Origin: Brevibacterium spongiae
GTDB lineage: Bacteria; Actinomycetota; Actinomycetes; Actinomycetales; Brevibacteriaceae
Assembly: GCF_026168515.1 (NCBI RefSeq)
Contig: NZ_CP093443.1
Coordinates: 930,001-994,000, forward strand
Length of the DNA: 64,000 bases
Reading direction: 5' to 3'
Positions 25,896 through 33,844 of the stretch are shown here, in pieces. The notes beneath the pieces are model-generated. The model was not told the DNA's origin and made no database searches. It saw nothing but the letters and a program-made list of their open reading frames with translations. The position numbers and the translations under genes were made by a program. The stretch's first letter is position 1; every line of letters begins with the position of its first letter.

Positions 25896-26933
25896 ATGCA
25901 GACCAACCGCCTCATCCAGACCGTCGAAGCCCACACCGAGGGGCTGCCCGTCCGAGTCGTCACCGGGGGAGTGGGGACGTTCCCCGGTGAGACAATGGCC
26001 GAGCGTCGCGAGTGGTTCATCGAGAACTCCGATGGCCTGCGCACCTTCCTCATGTGCGAACCCCGCGGCCACGGGTGGCTCTCGGGAGCGATCCTGCAGC
26101 CGCCGACCCGCTCGGACGCGGACTGGGGTGTGCTCTTCATCGAGGTCACCGGAGTCCTGCCGATGTGCGGGGCCGGCACGATCGCCGTGGCTACAGTCCT
26201 CGTGGAGACGGGAATGGTGCCCGTCGTCGAACCCGTGACGCAGGTGCGGTTGGATACCCCGATCGGACTCATCACCGCCGAGGTGGCCGTCCGGGACGGT
26301 CGCGCCGAGGCGGTGACCATCGTCAACGTTCCCTCCTACGCCCATGCCCTCGACCAGACCGTCGAGGTTCCGGGGCGCGGGACTGTGGCCTGTGACATCG
26401 GCTTCGGCGGGAACTTCTACGCCTTCGTCCGGGCTGACGAAGTGGGTCGCCCTGAGGGCGGCACCGGCATCGCGTTCGAGCGCGACCGCGGCCAGGAGTT
26501 CATCGCCGCCGGTCGCGAGATCATGGTCGCCGTCAACGATCAGCTCGACCCGGTGCACCCGGAGACCGGGTACCGCGGCTGCGAGCACGTCGTGTTCCTG
26601 GCATCGCCGACGGAACCCGGGCCGAGTGGCGAAGCGCCCGATGCCCGACACGTGCTCATCAACTACCCGGGCTGGCTCGACCGGTCGCCCGGAGGCACCG
26701 GGACGAGCGCGCTCATGGCCGTCCGACACGCCCGCGGACAGCTGGGGCTGAACACGGATTTCGTCAATGAGTGCTTCATCGGCACTACGTTCACCGGTCG
26801 GCTCATCGAGGAGACCAGCATCGGCGAGCACGTGGCCGTGGTGCCGACGATCACCGGCAGCGCCTGGCTGACCGCGACCTCGCAGTTCATGCTCGACCCC
26901 AGCGACCCGTTCCCCGCCGGCTTCACGCTCTGA
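25896..26933 (+). CDS. Proline racemase-family protein lacking the second catalytic Cys
   Basis: A 345-residue protein of the proline racemase / 4-hydroxyproline epimerase / trans-3-hydroxyproline dehydratase family. The first catalytic Cys is present in PMCGAGTIAV, but the usual His two residues after it is Ala. The second base site reads DRSPGGTGTSA, with Gly where racemases have Cys and the dehydratases have Thr. Fold hallmarks (AHTEGLPVRVV at the start, GGNFYAFV) are intact. Racemisation by the two-base mechanism is therefore unlikely. It follows the decarboxylase by 31 bp and faces the ABC transporter operon. ATG 25896 is preferred to GTG 25890. Confidence 0.9.
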   Translation: MQTNRLIQTVEAHTEGLPVRVVTGGVGTFPGETMAERREWFIENSDGLRTFLMCEPRGHGWLSGAILQPPTRSDADWGVLFIEVTGVLPMCGAGTIAVATVLVETGMVPVVEPVTQVRLDTPIGLITAEVAVRDGRAEAVTIVNVPSYAHALDQTVEVPGRGTVACDIGFGGNFYAFVRADEVGRPEGGTGIAFERDRGQEFIAAGREIMVAVNDQLDPVHPETGYRGCEHVVFLASPTEPGPSGEAPDARHVLINYPGWLDRSPGGTGTSALMAVRHARGQLGLNTDFVNECFIGTTFTGRLIEETSIGEHVAVVPTITGSAWLTATSQFMLDPSDPFPAGFTL

Positions 26934-26963
26934 CGCTCTTCTGACTCTCTCTGACGCTGGCGG

Positions 26964-27749
26964 CTACCCCAGCTGACCGGGGTTGAGGACGCGGGAGAGG
27001 AAGTCCTTCGTCCGCTGCTCCTGCGGGTTGCCGATGACCTCTTTTGCCGGGCCCTCCTCGACGACAACTCCGCCGTCCATGAAGACCACGCGGTCGGCGA
27101 CCTGACGGGCGAACTCCATCTCGTGAGTGACCACGACCATCGTCATCCCCGCCTCGGCGAGGTTGCGCATGACCTGGAGGACGTCCCCGACGGTCTCGGG
27201 GTCGAGCGCCGAGGTGGGCTCGTCGAAGAGCATGACGTCGGGATCCATGCTCAGTGCTCGGGCGATCGCCACACGCTGCTGCTGCCCGCCGGACAGCGAG
27301 CCGGGCTTGGCCTCCATCTTCTCTGAGAGCCCAACCTTCGCGAGGTTTTCTTCAGCGGTCTTGTTCGCCTCTGCCTTCGACCGTTTCAGCACTTTGGTCT
27401 GGGCGACCGTGAGGTTCTCGCGCACCGTGAGGTGGCCGAAGAGGTTGAAGGACTGGAAGACCATGCCGATGCGGGTCCGGGCGGCGTCGATGTCGAGGTC
27501 GAGGTCGGTCATGTCCATGCCGTCGACGACGATCGACCCGCCGGTGGGCGTCTCGAGGGTGTTGATGCATCGAAGCATCGTCGATTTGCCCGAGCCAGAG
27601 GGCCCGATGACGCAGACGACCTCACCCTTGTCGACGTCGAGGTTGATATCGGTGAGGACCTGGTTCGTTCCGAAGCTCTTCTTGAGACTACGAATGGAGA
27701 CGATCGGGGTCGCAACGGCGCGCGTCGATTCTGTAGTTGTGGTGCTCAT
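26964..27749 (-). CDS. Polar amino acid ABC transporter, ATP-binding subunit
   Basis: A 261-residue GlnQ/ArtP-type ATPase. Walker [11 protein letters not shown]-loop in [14 protein letters not shown], signature [15 protein letters not shown], Walker [15 protein letters not shown] and switch His in VVVTHEMEF are all complete. Its ATG overlaps the permease stop by one base (TAATG), so the two are coupled. Specificity (Glu/Gln, His or basic amino acids) cannot be told from the ATPase. Confidence 0.96.
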   Translation of the reverse strand: MSTTTTESTRAVATPIVSIRSLKKSFGTNQVLTDINLDVDKGEVVCVIGPSGSGKSTMLRCINTLETPTGGSIVVDGMDMTDLDLDIDAARTRIGMVFQSFNLFGHLTVRENLTVAQTKVLKRSKAEANKTAEENLAKVGLSEKMEAKPGSLSGGQQQRVAIARALSMDPDVMLFDEPTSALDPETVGDVLQVMRNLAEAGMTMVVVTHEMEFARQVADRVVFMDGGVVVEEGPAKEVIGNPQEQRTKDFLSRVLNPGQLG

Positions 27750-28624
27750 TACTTCACTCCTGCTTCGGCGGAACCGTATTTCCGTTCGAGGACTCGAGAC
27801 AGATACGACAGTGGGATGGTGATGACGAGGTAGCAGAGGGCGACGACGATGAATGGGGTGAGGTTTGCGGTGTTCACGATCTCAGCGCGGGCCAGTGCCG
27901 CCAGCTCGCGACCGTCGACAGAGGAGCCGAGGAGAAACGCCAACGATGAGTCCTTCGTGAGCAGGATGAGCTCGTTCGTCAGAGGAGGCAGAATGATGCG
28001 CATCGCCTGGGGGAGGACAATCGTGAACATTGCGCGAGACGATGACATGCCCAATGATCGTGCGGCCTCGACCTGTCCTTTCGGCACCGCCTGGATGCCT
28101 GCGCGTATCGTTTCGGCCATATAGGCAGAGCCGACGAGAGCTAGGGCGATCATGATGGTGACCAGCTGCGGCAGCAAGAAACCGGGGAACGCCACGGGCA
28201 GTCCGAAGCCCATGACGAGGAATACCACGAGCGCCGGCAGTCCGCGGAAGAATTCGATGTAGATGAAGGCTATCCATCGATAGACGCCGACCGAGGACAA
28301 GCGCATCAGGGCGAGAACGATGGCGATAGCGAGTCCGAGGACGAAGCCGAGGGCTGTGAATACGACGGTGTTCTTCAGAGCTTTGGAGATGACATCTGGG
28401 AACATGGCCACGGCGACATCGACGCGCCCGAAGGTGTCGATGAGCGTCGGCCAGTCGGCGGTGATTGCAATGACTGCCGCGATTATGACGAGGAGTGCAT
28501 ACTGGATCCCTCGCGAGATCTTAGCTTTTTTTCGCTTACTCAACTTCGCTTTCGGTGTGGAAGTGGCGACAGAGTTGCTGAGGCCGGTTGGGCCATCGCT
28601 TTGTGTCGCTGGTGAAGTCGACAT
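27749..28624 (-). CDS. Polar amino acid ABC transporter, permease
   Basis: A 291-residue HisM/GlnP-type permease. A Lys/Thr-rich cytoplasmic N-terminus of ~35 residues precedes about six membrane segments, and the EAA loop [22 protein letters not shown] is conserved. Only one permease gene is present, so it probably works as a homodimer. It is preceded 138 bp upstream by the binding-protein gene on the same strand, with a GC-rich hairpin in between that may lower permease expression relative to the binding protein. Confidence 0.95.
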   Translation of the reverse strand: MSTSPATQSDGPTGLSNSVATSTPKAKLSKRKKAKISRGIQYALLVIIAAVIAITADWPTLIDTFGRVDVAVAMFPDVISKALKNTVVFTALGFVLGLAIAIVLALMRLSSVGVYRWIAFIYIEFFRGLPALVVFLVMGFGLPVAFPGFLLPQLVTIMIALALVGSAYMAETIRAGIQAVPKGQVEAARSLGMSSSRAMFTIVLPQAMRIILPPLTNELILLTKDSSLAFLLGSSVDGRELAALARAEIVNTANLTPFIVVALCYLVITIPLSYLSRVLERKYGSAEAGVK

Positions 28625-28714
28625 GGGTGTAGTCCTTCAACGGTGGCGGCGGAATCGTGTTCGCCTGTGTGTAGATGGGGCTGTGGAACGCGCTTGGACG
28701 CACCTAGGTATACA

Positions 28715-28752
28715 GGCGGCCGGCCGGAGCCCGGAGGCTGCGGCCGACCGCC
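28715..28752 (-). promoter_or_regulatory. Intercistronic hairpin (attenuator/stabiliser)
   Basis: A 12-bp GC-rich stem (GGCGGCCGGCCG at 28715-28726 with CGGCCGACCGCC at 28741-28752, one G-U in the RNA). Inside it an AGCC/GGCT mini-stem closes a UCCG loop. It follows the binding-protein stop by about 10 bp and has no U tract. This is typical of hairpins that protect the 5' mRNA or partly terminate transcription so that binding protein exceeds permease. Confidence 0.6.
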
Positions 28753-28762
28753 CGATCACCGA

Positions 28763-29566
28763 TCACTCCTTGGGTGGCTCCTGCTTGAACCACTTCTTGT
28801 AGATCTTGTCGTATTCTCCGTTGTCCTTGAGCTCCTTGACGGTGTCGTCGACGGCTTTCTTCAACTCGGCGCTGTCCTTCTTCATGCCGATGCCGTAGCT
28901 CTCTCCGGTGTCGATGTCGAAGCCGACCGCAAAGCCGTCATTGTTCGCGGCGTAGTCGTAGAGAACCCCGTTGTCATTGATGACAGCGTCGGCCTGGCCG
29001 GTTTTCAGTGCTTCGAGAGACAGGGGAAGATCCTCATAAGTGATGACTTCTGCGTCTTTGAAATTTTCCGTCGCGTAGTCGAGGCCGGTGGTGCCTGCCT
29101 GGGCTGCCACCTTGAAGTCCTTGAGCGCGTCGGCGTCCTTCGCGGTCTTGTCGTCCTTGGTGAGGACGGCCTGGTTGGCGGCGAAGTACGGCTCGGAGAA
29201 TCCGATGGCCTCTTCGCGCTCCGGAGTGATCGTCATGGCCGCTGCAGCGACATCGCACTGGTCCTGGTTGAATGCTGCGCCAGTCGTGATCGTCTCGAAC
29301 GGTGTATTGACGATCTCCTGCTCGACGCCGAGCTTCTTCGCCACGGCATCGACGATGTCGACATCGAAGCCGACGACCTCGCCGTCCTTCTCGAACTGGA
29401 ACGGCTGGTAGGACAGGTGGGTGCAGGTGGTCAGCTTGCCTTCCTTGACCAGGGGGACTCCGCCCTCAGCGGTCGCTGCGGGTTCCGAATCGCCTCCGCC
29501 GCCGCAGGCGGACAGGGCGAGCATGGCGCCGGCGGCCAGAATGGCCAGGCTCGAGCGTCGTTTCAT
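28763..29566 (-). CDS. Polar amino acid ABC transporter, substrate-binding lipoprotein
   Basis: A 267-residue family 3 solute-binding protein. The signal peptide MKRRSSLAILAAGAMLALSAC ends in the lipobox LSAC, so the mature protein is lipid-anchored at Cys21. Binding-domain hallmarks are present: VGFDVDIVDAVAKKLG, FDI-like strands, and the late GESYGIGMKKDSAELKKAVD. Ligand contacts resemble glutamate/glutamine-type or basic amino acid binders. It is first in the operon and carries a CRP/GlxR-like site 89-104 bp upstream. Confidence 0.95.
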   Translation of the reverse strand: MKRRSSLAILAAGAMLALSACGGGGDSEPAATAEGGVPLVKEGKLTTCTHLSYQPFQFEKDGEVVGFDVDIVDAVAKKLGVEQEIVNTPFETITTGAAFNQDQCDVAAAAMTITPEREEAIGFSEPYFAANQAVLTKDDKTAKDADALKDFKVAAQAGTTGLDYATENFKDAEVITYEDLPLSLEALKTGQADAVINDNGVLYDYAANNDGFAVGFDIDTGESYGIGMKKDSAELKKAVDDTVKELKDNGEYDKIYKKWFKQEPPKE

Positions 29567-29654
29567 GGTTCCTCCAGGGGATCGGTGACGGCCTCGTCAC
29601 GTAATCGGCCCACCCAGGCATCCGTGTCTGGGCGGTGTCTGAGAGGAATCTTAC

Positions 29655-29670
29655 CGTGAACTGGATCACA
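29655..29670. promoter_or_regulatory. CRP/GlxR-like site upstream of the amino acid ABC operon
   Basis: CGTGAACTGGATCACA matches TGTGA-N6-TCACA (read on the minus strand as TGTGATCCAGTTCACG) at 9 of 10 defined positions. It lies 89-104 bp upstream of the binding-protein start. GlxR and Cmr-type cAMP regulators of actinobacteria use this motif; activation or repression depends on the unmapped promoter position. Confidence 0.5.
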
Positions 29671-29773
29671 TGCTGGACACTCTGACCGGCGCCGAGGCGG
29701 TCGTTGCCGAATCGTAGTCTTGTCCGTGGCGCGATGGCTAGTGGCCGGTGGCGGGTGTCCATTGTGGGCACAG

Positions 29774-29815
29774 AACCGAGGCCCGACCGCCGGGAACGGC
29801 GATCGGGCCTCGGTT
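29774..29815. terminator. Terminator after the MHS-family transporter
   Basis: A 13-bp perfect stem (AACCGAGGCCCGA at 29774-29786, complement at 29803-29815) encloses an inner CGCCG-ggaa-CGGCG stem. It lies 24 bp past the stop of the minus-strand transporter gene, in the gap before the ABC operon promoter, and isolates the two units. Confidence 0.8.
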
Positions 29816-29839
29816 GAGTGACCACATGCGGGCCGGGAC

Positions 29840-31288
29840 TCAGCTCAGCTGGTCCTCCATGTCGAGGTCAGAGGTGTCCTTGGCCAGCCACAGAGCGATG
29901 AGCGTGAGGATCGCGGCAGCGATGATGTAGAGGCCGCAGTAGAAGATCGATCCTCCTTCGGCCTGCCACAGGGCGACCATCGCGAACGGTGCGGGCCCGG
30001 CTCCGATGACGCTGGACATGTTGTAGGAGATCGCCGATCCGGTGTAGCGGACATTGGCGGGGAAGAGCTCCGGCAGGTACGCGGCCATCGGGCCGAAGGT
30101 CAGTCCCATGAGGATGAAGCCGACGATGAGCCCGACGATGACTCCTGCGGTGCCGGCGTTGAACAGCGTGTTGACGACGAGTCCGTAGGCGGCGATGAGC
30201 ACGGTCACGCCCAGCAGCATCTTCCGGCGTCCCAGCTTCTCGGCAAGAGGTCCGGAGACGACGGTGAAGATGCCGAAGAAGACGACTCCGATGATGAGGT
30301 AGGTGAGGAATTCGTTCTTCGTGTACCCCAGCCCCGCGACGAACCCGGCGGGATCGAAGGTCTTGCCTGCCGCCTCGGCGGCGGTCTGAGCCTGTTCGGG
30401 GGTGGCCGGTGACGTGCCGTAGGTCAGCGTGAAGGCGGTCATGAAGTAGAAGATCACGTACGTCGCGAGCATGATGAATGAGCCGAGGATGAGCGGCTTC
30501 CAGCTCGTGGCGAACACGCGCCCGAGCGGAGCCTTCGAGATCTGCTGCTTCTGCGCGACGAGCTGGAAGGCCGGCGTCTCCATGAGGGACATGCGCACGT
30601 AGAGGCCGACGGCCACGAGTAGGGCCGAGAGCAGGAACGGGATGCGCCATCCCCATGCGAGGAACGCCTCGGGGGAGGTCCAGGTGCCGAGGGCGACGAA
30701 GAGCAGGTTCGCGATGATGAAGCCGACGGGTGCGCCGAGCTGCGGGAAGGTGCCCCAGATGGCACGTTTGCCCTTCGGCGCGTTCTCGGTGGCCAGCAGG
30801 GCAGCACCCGACCATTCGCCGCCGAGCCCGACTCCCTGGCAGAAGCGCAGGAGGACGAGGAACAGGGGTGCGAGGACGACCCAGCCCGGTGTTGAGGCCG
30901 TAGGCAGCAGGCCGATGAGGAAGGTGCCGATGCCCATGATGAGCAGGGAGGCGATGAGTGTCTTCTTCCGGCCGACCCGGTCGCCGAAGTGGCCGAAGAT
31001 GATCGAGCCGAGGGGGCGCGCGACGAAGGCGACGCCGAAGATCGCGAACGAGCTCAGCAGCTGCGTCGTCGAGGTCTGGTTGGGGAAGAAAAGGGCCGGG
31101 AAGACCAGCGACGAGGCGGTCGCGTAGGCGTAGAAATCGAAGAATTCGATCGTGGTGCCGACCATCGAGGCGGTCAGAACCTTGCCGCGGGTGTTGTTCT
31201 TCCTGGTGGCCGCGATGGCGTCGGATTCGGTGCCGGTGTCGGCATCCGGTGTGGGGTTGGGGTTCCCCGGCTGTGTTTCGGTGGACAT
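29840..31288 (-). CDS. MHS-family MFS transporter
   Basis: A 482-residue major facilitator of the metabolite:H+ symporter group (ProP, ShiA, KgtP, citrate carriers). Motifs are RGKVLTASMVGTTIEFFDFYAYATAS, with the acidic residue of helix 1, and GHFGDRVGRKKTL between helices 2 and 3. Twelve hydrophobic segments are discernible. ATG 31288 (MSTETQ) fits the family N-terminus; the frame is open further upstream to 31348. A 15-bp palindrome, TCTCAAC-C-GTTGAGA, about 145 bp upstream could be its operator. The substrate is probably a carboxylate or osmolyte. Confidence 0.92.
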   Translation of the reverse strand: MSTETQPGNPNPTPDADTGTESDAIAATRKNNTRGKVLTASMVGTTIEFFDFYAYATASSLVFPALFFPNQTSTTQLLSSFAIFGVAFVARPLGSIIFGHFGDRVGRKKTLIASLLIMGIGTFLIGLLPTASTPGWVVLAPLFLVLLRFCQGVGLGGEWSGAALLATENAPKGKRAIWGTFPQLGAPVGFIIANLLFVALGTWTSPEAFLAWGWRIPFLLSALLVAVGLYVRMSLMETPAFQLVAQKQQISKAPLGRVFATSWKPLILGSFIMLATYVIFYFMTAFTLTYGTSPATPEQAQTAAEAAGKTFDPAGFVAGLGYTKNEFLTYLIIGVVFFGIFTVVSGPLAEKLGRRKMLLGVTVLIAAYGLVVNTLFNAGTAGVIVGLIVGFILMGLTFGPMAAYLPELFPANVRYTGSAISYNMSSVIGAGPAPFAMVALWQAEGGSIFYCGLYIIAAAILTLIALWLAKDTSDLDMEDQLS

Positions 31289-31432
31289 GATGTCGTAGTG
31301 CTCCGCTGTTTCTTGTCTGCAGGCACGGGCGGGTGGTGCTCGTGTCAATGGAAAATGCCGTCGGCGCTGTGTGCACAGCGTCGACGGCGACGAATAGACA
31401 CTACGCTCGTCTCATAAAACGCGAAATTGAAG

Positions 31433-31447
31433 TCTCAACCGTTGAGA
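31433..31447. promoter_or_regulatory. 15-bp operator-like palindrome
   Basis: TCTCAAC-C-GTTGAGA, two perfect 7-bp arms around a single C, lies in the 256-bp gap between the cyclophilin gene and the MHS transporter gene, 145 bp upstream of the transporter start. The surrounding bases are locally AT-rich. The regulator is unknown. Confidence 0.4.
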
Positions 31448-31544
31448 TTACTAGGAGGTCCGAGCATTCGAGCGGCGCGGTGACCAGCGGTGACGCGGTG
31501 AGCCGCGCAGGGGCATGCGTTCGACAACGGTCACTCAGCGACTG

Positions 31545-32351
31545 TCATTTCGCGACCGTGACTCCGCTGATCGTCACCTTCTCCTTCGGAGCACCGTCCG
31601 AGGAGCCGGAGTCGGTGCCCTTGGCGGCGATGTCGGCGACGGTCTTCGTGCTCTTCTCGTCAAGGGAACCGAAGACTGTGTAGTCCGGCGGCAGCGAGCT
31701 GTCGTCGTAGACGACGAAGAACTGCGAACCGTTCGTATCCGGCCCGGCATTGGCCATGGCGAGCGTTCCTGCCGGGTAGGTCTCGGAGCCGTCGAGCTCA
31801 TCGGCGAAGGAGTAGCCGGGGCCGCCGCTTCCGGTGCCCGAGGGGTCTCCGCACTGGAGGACGAAGATGCCCTCGGTGGTCAGGCGGTGGCACTCGGTGT
31901 CAGCGAAGTACTTCTGATCGGCCAGGGACAGGAAGCTGTTGACGGTGCAGGGTGCGCGGTCGGCATCGAGAGTGACGGCCAGGTCTCCGGCCGAGGTGGC
32001 GATGGTGGCGTCGACGCTGCCTTTTGCCTCCGGCTCCTCTGCAGGCGCCTTGACCTCCTTGGCCGCGGACTGCGAATCGGCAGGGTACGAGCAGGTTCCG
32101 CCGGCCGCCTCGGTCGAAGAGTCCGAAGAGTCCGAAGACGACGCGGAATCGCTGCCGGAACTGTCTCCTGAATCGCCCTCGGAATCAGACGATCCGCAAC
32201 CGCTCAGAAGCAGGAGGGCAAGGACGGCCAGTGCCGCGAGGGTCAGGAGGGCGAGCGATCTCGGGCGTCGGGTTTGGTCGTCAGGGTTGCGGGTCAGAGC
32301 ATCAGAGGTGCGGGTCAGGGCATGAGAGCGGCTGGGCGCGCGAAGATCCAT
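31545..32351 (-). CDS. Cyclophilin-type peptidyl-prolyl isomerase lipoprotein
   Basis: A 268-residue secreted PPIase. A basic N-terminus and hydrophobic stretch end in the lipobox LSGC at ~51. A Ser/Asp/Glu-rich linker (~55-85) follows, then the cyclophilin domain (~105-265). The domain has the CHRL segment in place of the F-H-R-x catalytic motif (ECHRLTTEGIFVLQCGDPSGTGSGGPGY) and the GSQFFV strand. It folds exported proteins outside the membrane. It lies 30 bp downstream of the MFS gene at 32382 on the same strand, a likely read-through pair. The N-terminal ~30 residues before the hydrophobic stretch are unusually long, so a later start is possible. Confidence 0.9.
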   Translation of the reverse strand: MDLRAPSRSHALTRTSDALTRNPDDQTRRPRSLALLTLAALAVLALLLLSGCGSSDSEGDSGDSSGSDSASSSDSSDSSTEAAGGTCSYPADSQSAAKEVKAPAEEPEAKGSVDATIATSAGDLAVTLDADRAPCTVNSFLSLADQKYFADTECHRLTTEGIFVLQCGDPSGTGSGGPGYSFADELDGSETYPAGTLAMANAGPDTNGSQFFVVYDDSSLPPDYTVFGSLDEKSTKTVADIAAKGTDSGSSDGAPKEKVTISGVTVAK

Positions 32352-32381
32352 GCCTTCATCGTATCGGCACGCAGCTCGGAC

Positions 32382-33599
32382 TCAGGTTTCGACGGAGGTG
32401 CGGGTGCTCGGGTCGGGGGAGCCGCCTCGGCGGAGGAAGATCGCGATGGAGATGACGATGAGTCCGGCCAGGCACAGCCCCACGCCCACCCAGGCCGGGG
32501 CGCGGTAGCCCAGTCCCGCGGTGATGACGATGCCGCCGAGCCAGGCGCCCAGGGCGTTGGCGAGGTTGAAGGCGGCATGGTTCATGGCAGCGGACAGGCT
32601 CGGGGCGTCGTGGGATTCGCGGAACAGGCGCATCTGCAGGGCAGTGGTGATCATCGATCCGGAGATGCCGATGAGGAAGAGGGCGATGATCGCGATCGCC
32701 GCGATATGCGTGAAGGCACCGAAGGCGGCGAGCACGAGCGCCGAGAGGATCATGCCGCCGGTGGCCGAGCGTTCGATGGACTTGTCGACAAGCGGTCCTG
32801 CGATGAGCGAGCCCGCGGTCATGCCCAGACCGTAGACGGCGAGCACCCAGGGGATCGCGACCTCGGGGACGCCGGCGACGTCGGTCATGGTCGGGGTGAT
32901 GTAGGTGTAGACGGCGAACATGCCGCCGAAGCCCACGGATCCAGCCACGAGGGTGAGGATGATCTGCACGCGTCCGAGCGCCTTGATCTCCCCGCGGGCC
33001 GAGGGCACCTCACCGGCACCGACGCTCACTCGCGGGACGGCGATGGCGACCATGATGACAGTGAGGACGCCGAGCGCGGCGACGAGGGCGTAGGCGCTGC
33101 GCCATCCGAACATGTTGCCGAGTGCCGCGGCGAAGGGCACGCCGAAGATGTTGGCGATCGTCAGCCCCAGCATCACTCGCGACATGGCCCGCCCGCGACG
33201 GTTGGCCGGAACGAGAGAGGCAGCGACGACCGCTCCGATGCCCAGGTAGGCGCCGTGCGGCAGGCCTGAGACGAAGCGGGCGATGTTGAACAGTCCGGCC
33301 GTCGGAGCGAGCATCGACGCGAGATTGCCCAGGGCGAAGAGGCCCATCATGCACAGAAGCAGCAGCTTGCGGTCCATGTGGGCGGCGATGGTCGTGATCA
33401 GGGGCGCGCCGACGACGACGCCGATCGCGTAGAACGACACTGCGTGCCCGGCCTGGGGGACCGTGATGCCGAGCTCCTCGGCGATCATCGGCAGCAGACC
33501 CATGGTCGCGAATTCGGTCACACCGATGGCGAAGGCGCCGATCGCCAGGGCGAACACGGCGAATTTGTAGACTCCGCGGGAGACCGGTGCTTCGCTCAT
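32382..33599 (-). CDS. MFS transporter (AraJ/sugar-efflux type DHA1)
   Basis: A 405-residue, 12-helix major facilitator of the DHA1 group resembling AraJ, YdhP and Cmx-type exporters. The N-terminus FAIGVTEFATMGLLPMIAEELG is the motif of this subgroup, followed by a GAPLITTIAAHMDRKLLLL loop 2-3 and the RFVSGLPHGAYLGIGAVVAA helix. Such proteins export arabinose, purines or drugs such as chloramphenicol; the actual substrate is unknown. ATG 33599 has an AAGGAG-like sequence upstream. Confidence 0.92.
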   Translation of the reverse strand: MSEAPVSRGVYKFAVFALAIGAFAIGVTEFATMGLLPMIAEELGITVPQAGHAVSFYAIGVVVGAPLITTIAAHMDRKLLLLCMMGLFALGNLASMLAPTAGLFNIARFVSGLPHGAYLGIGAVVAASLVPANRRGRAMSRVMLGLTIANIFGVPFAAALGNMFGWRSAYALVAALGVLTVIMVAIAVPRVSVGAGEVPSARGEIKALGRVQIILTLVAGSVGFGGMFAVYTYITPTMTDVAGVPEVAIPWVLAVYGLGMTAGSLIAGPLVDKSIERSATGGMILSALVLAAFGAFTHIAAIAIIALFLIGISGSMITTALQMRLFRESHDAPSLSAAMNHAAFNLANALGAWLGGIVITAGLGYRAPAWVGVGLCLAGLIVISIAIFLRRGGSPDPSTRTSVET

Positions 33600-33722
33600 A
33601 GGGCTCCTTCGGAGACGAGGGGTGCGTGGGACGACCGCACCAGCCTATTGCTCATCACCGACGCTCGGTAGCCCTGAGGGCGCAATGTGACGATTCGAAC
33701 AGGCGTCGACCCTGCACTGACT

Positions 33723-33807
33723 CGGATAAGTGGGGACAGATTGCCGAAATGGAGCGAAATCTGTGCACTCTGAACCCACTTATCCGGCTGATGCCCCGCA
33801 GGGGCAT
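33723..33807. other. Nested hairpins downstream of pcaL
   Basis: A 12-bp perfect inverted repeat (CGGATAAGTGGG at 33723-33734, complement at 33775-33786) encloses a second 7-bp repeat (ACAGATT at 33736-33742, AATCTGT at 33758-33764). Next to it is a short hairpin, ATGCCCC-gca-GGGGCAT (33791-33807). The block lies between the end of the pob-pca operon and the MFS start. The small GC-rich hairpin can terminate the operon; the larger two-tier structure is AT-richer than its surroundings and is not a usual terminator. Confidence 0.6.
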
Positions 33808-33844
33808 GCCCTCACCGAGGTGGCCGTTCGAACCGTGTGAACGC

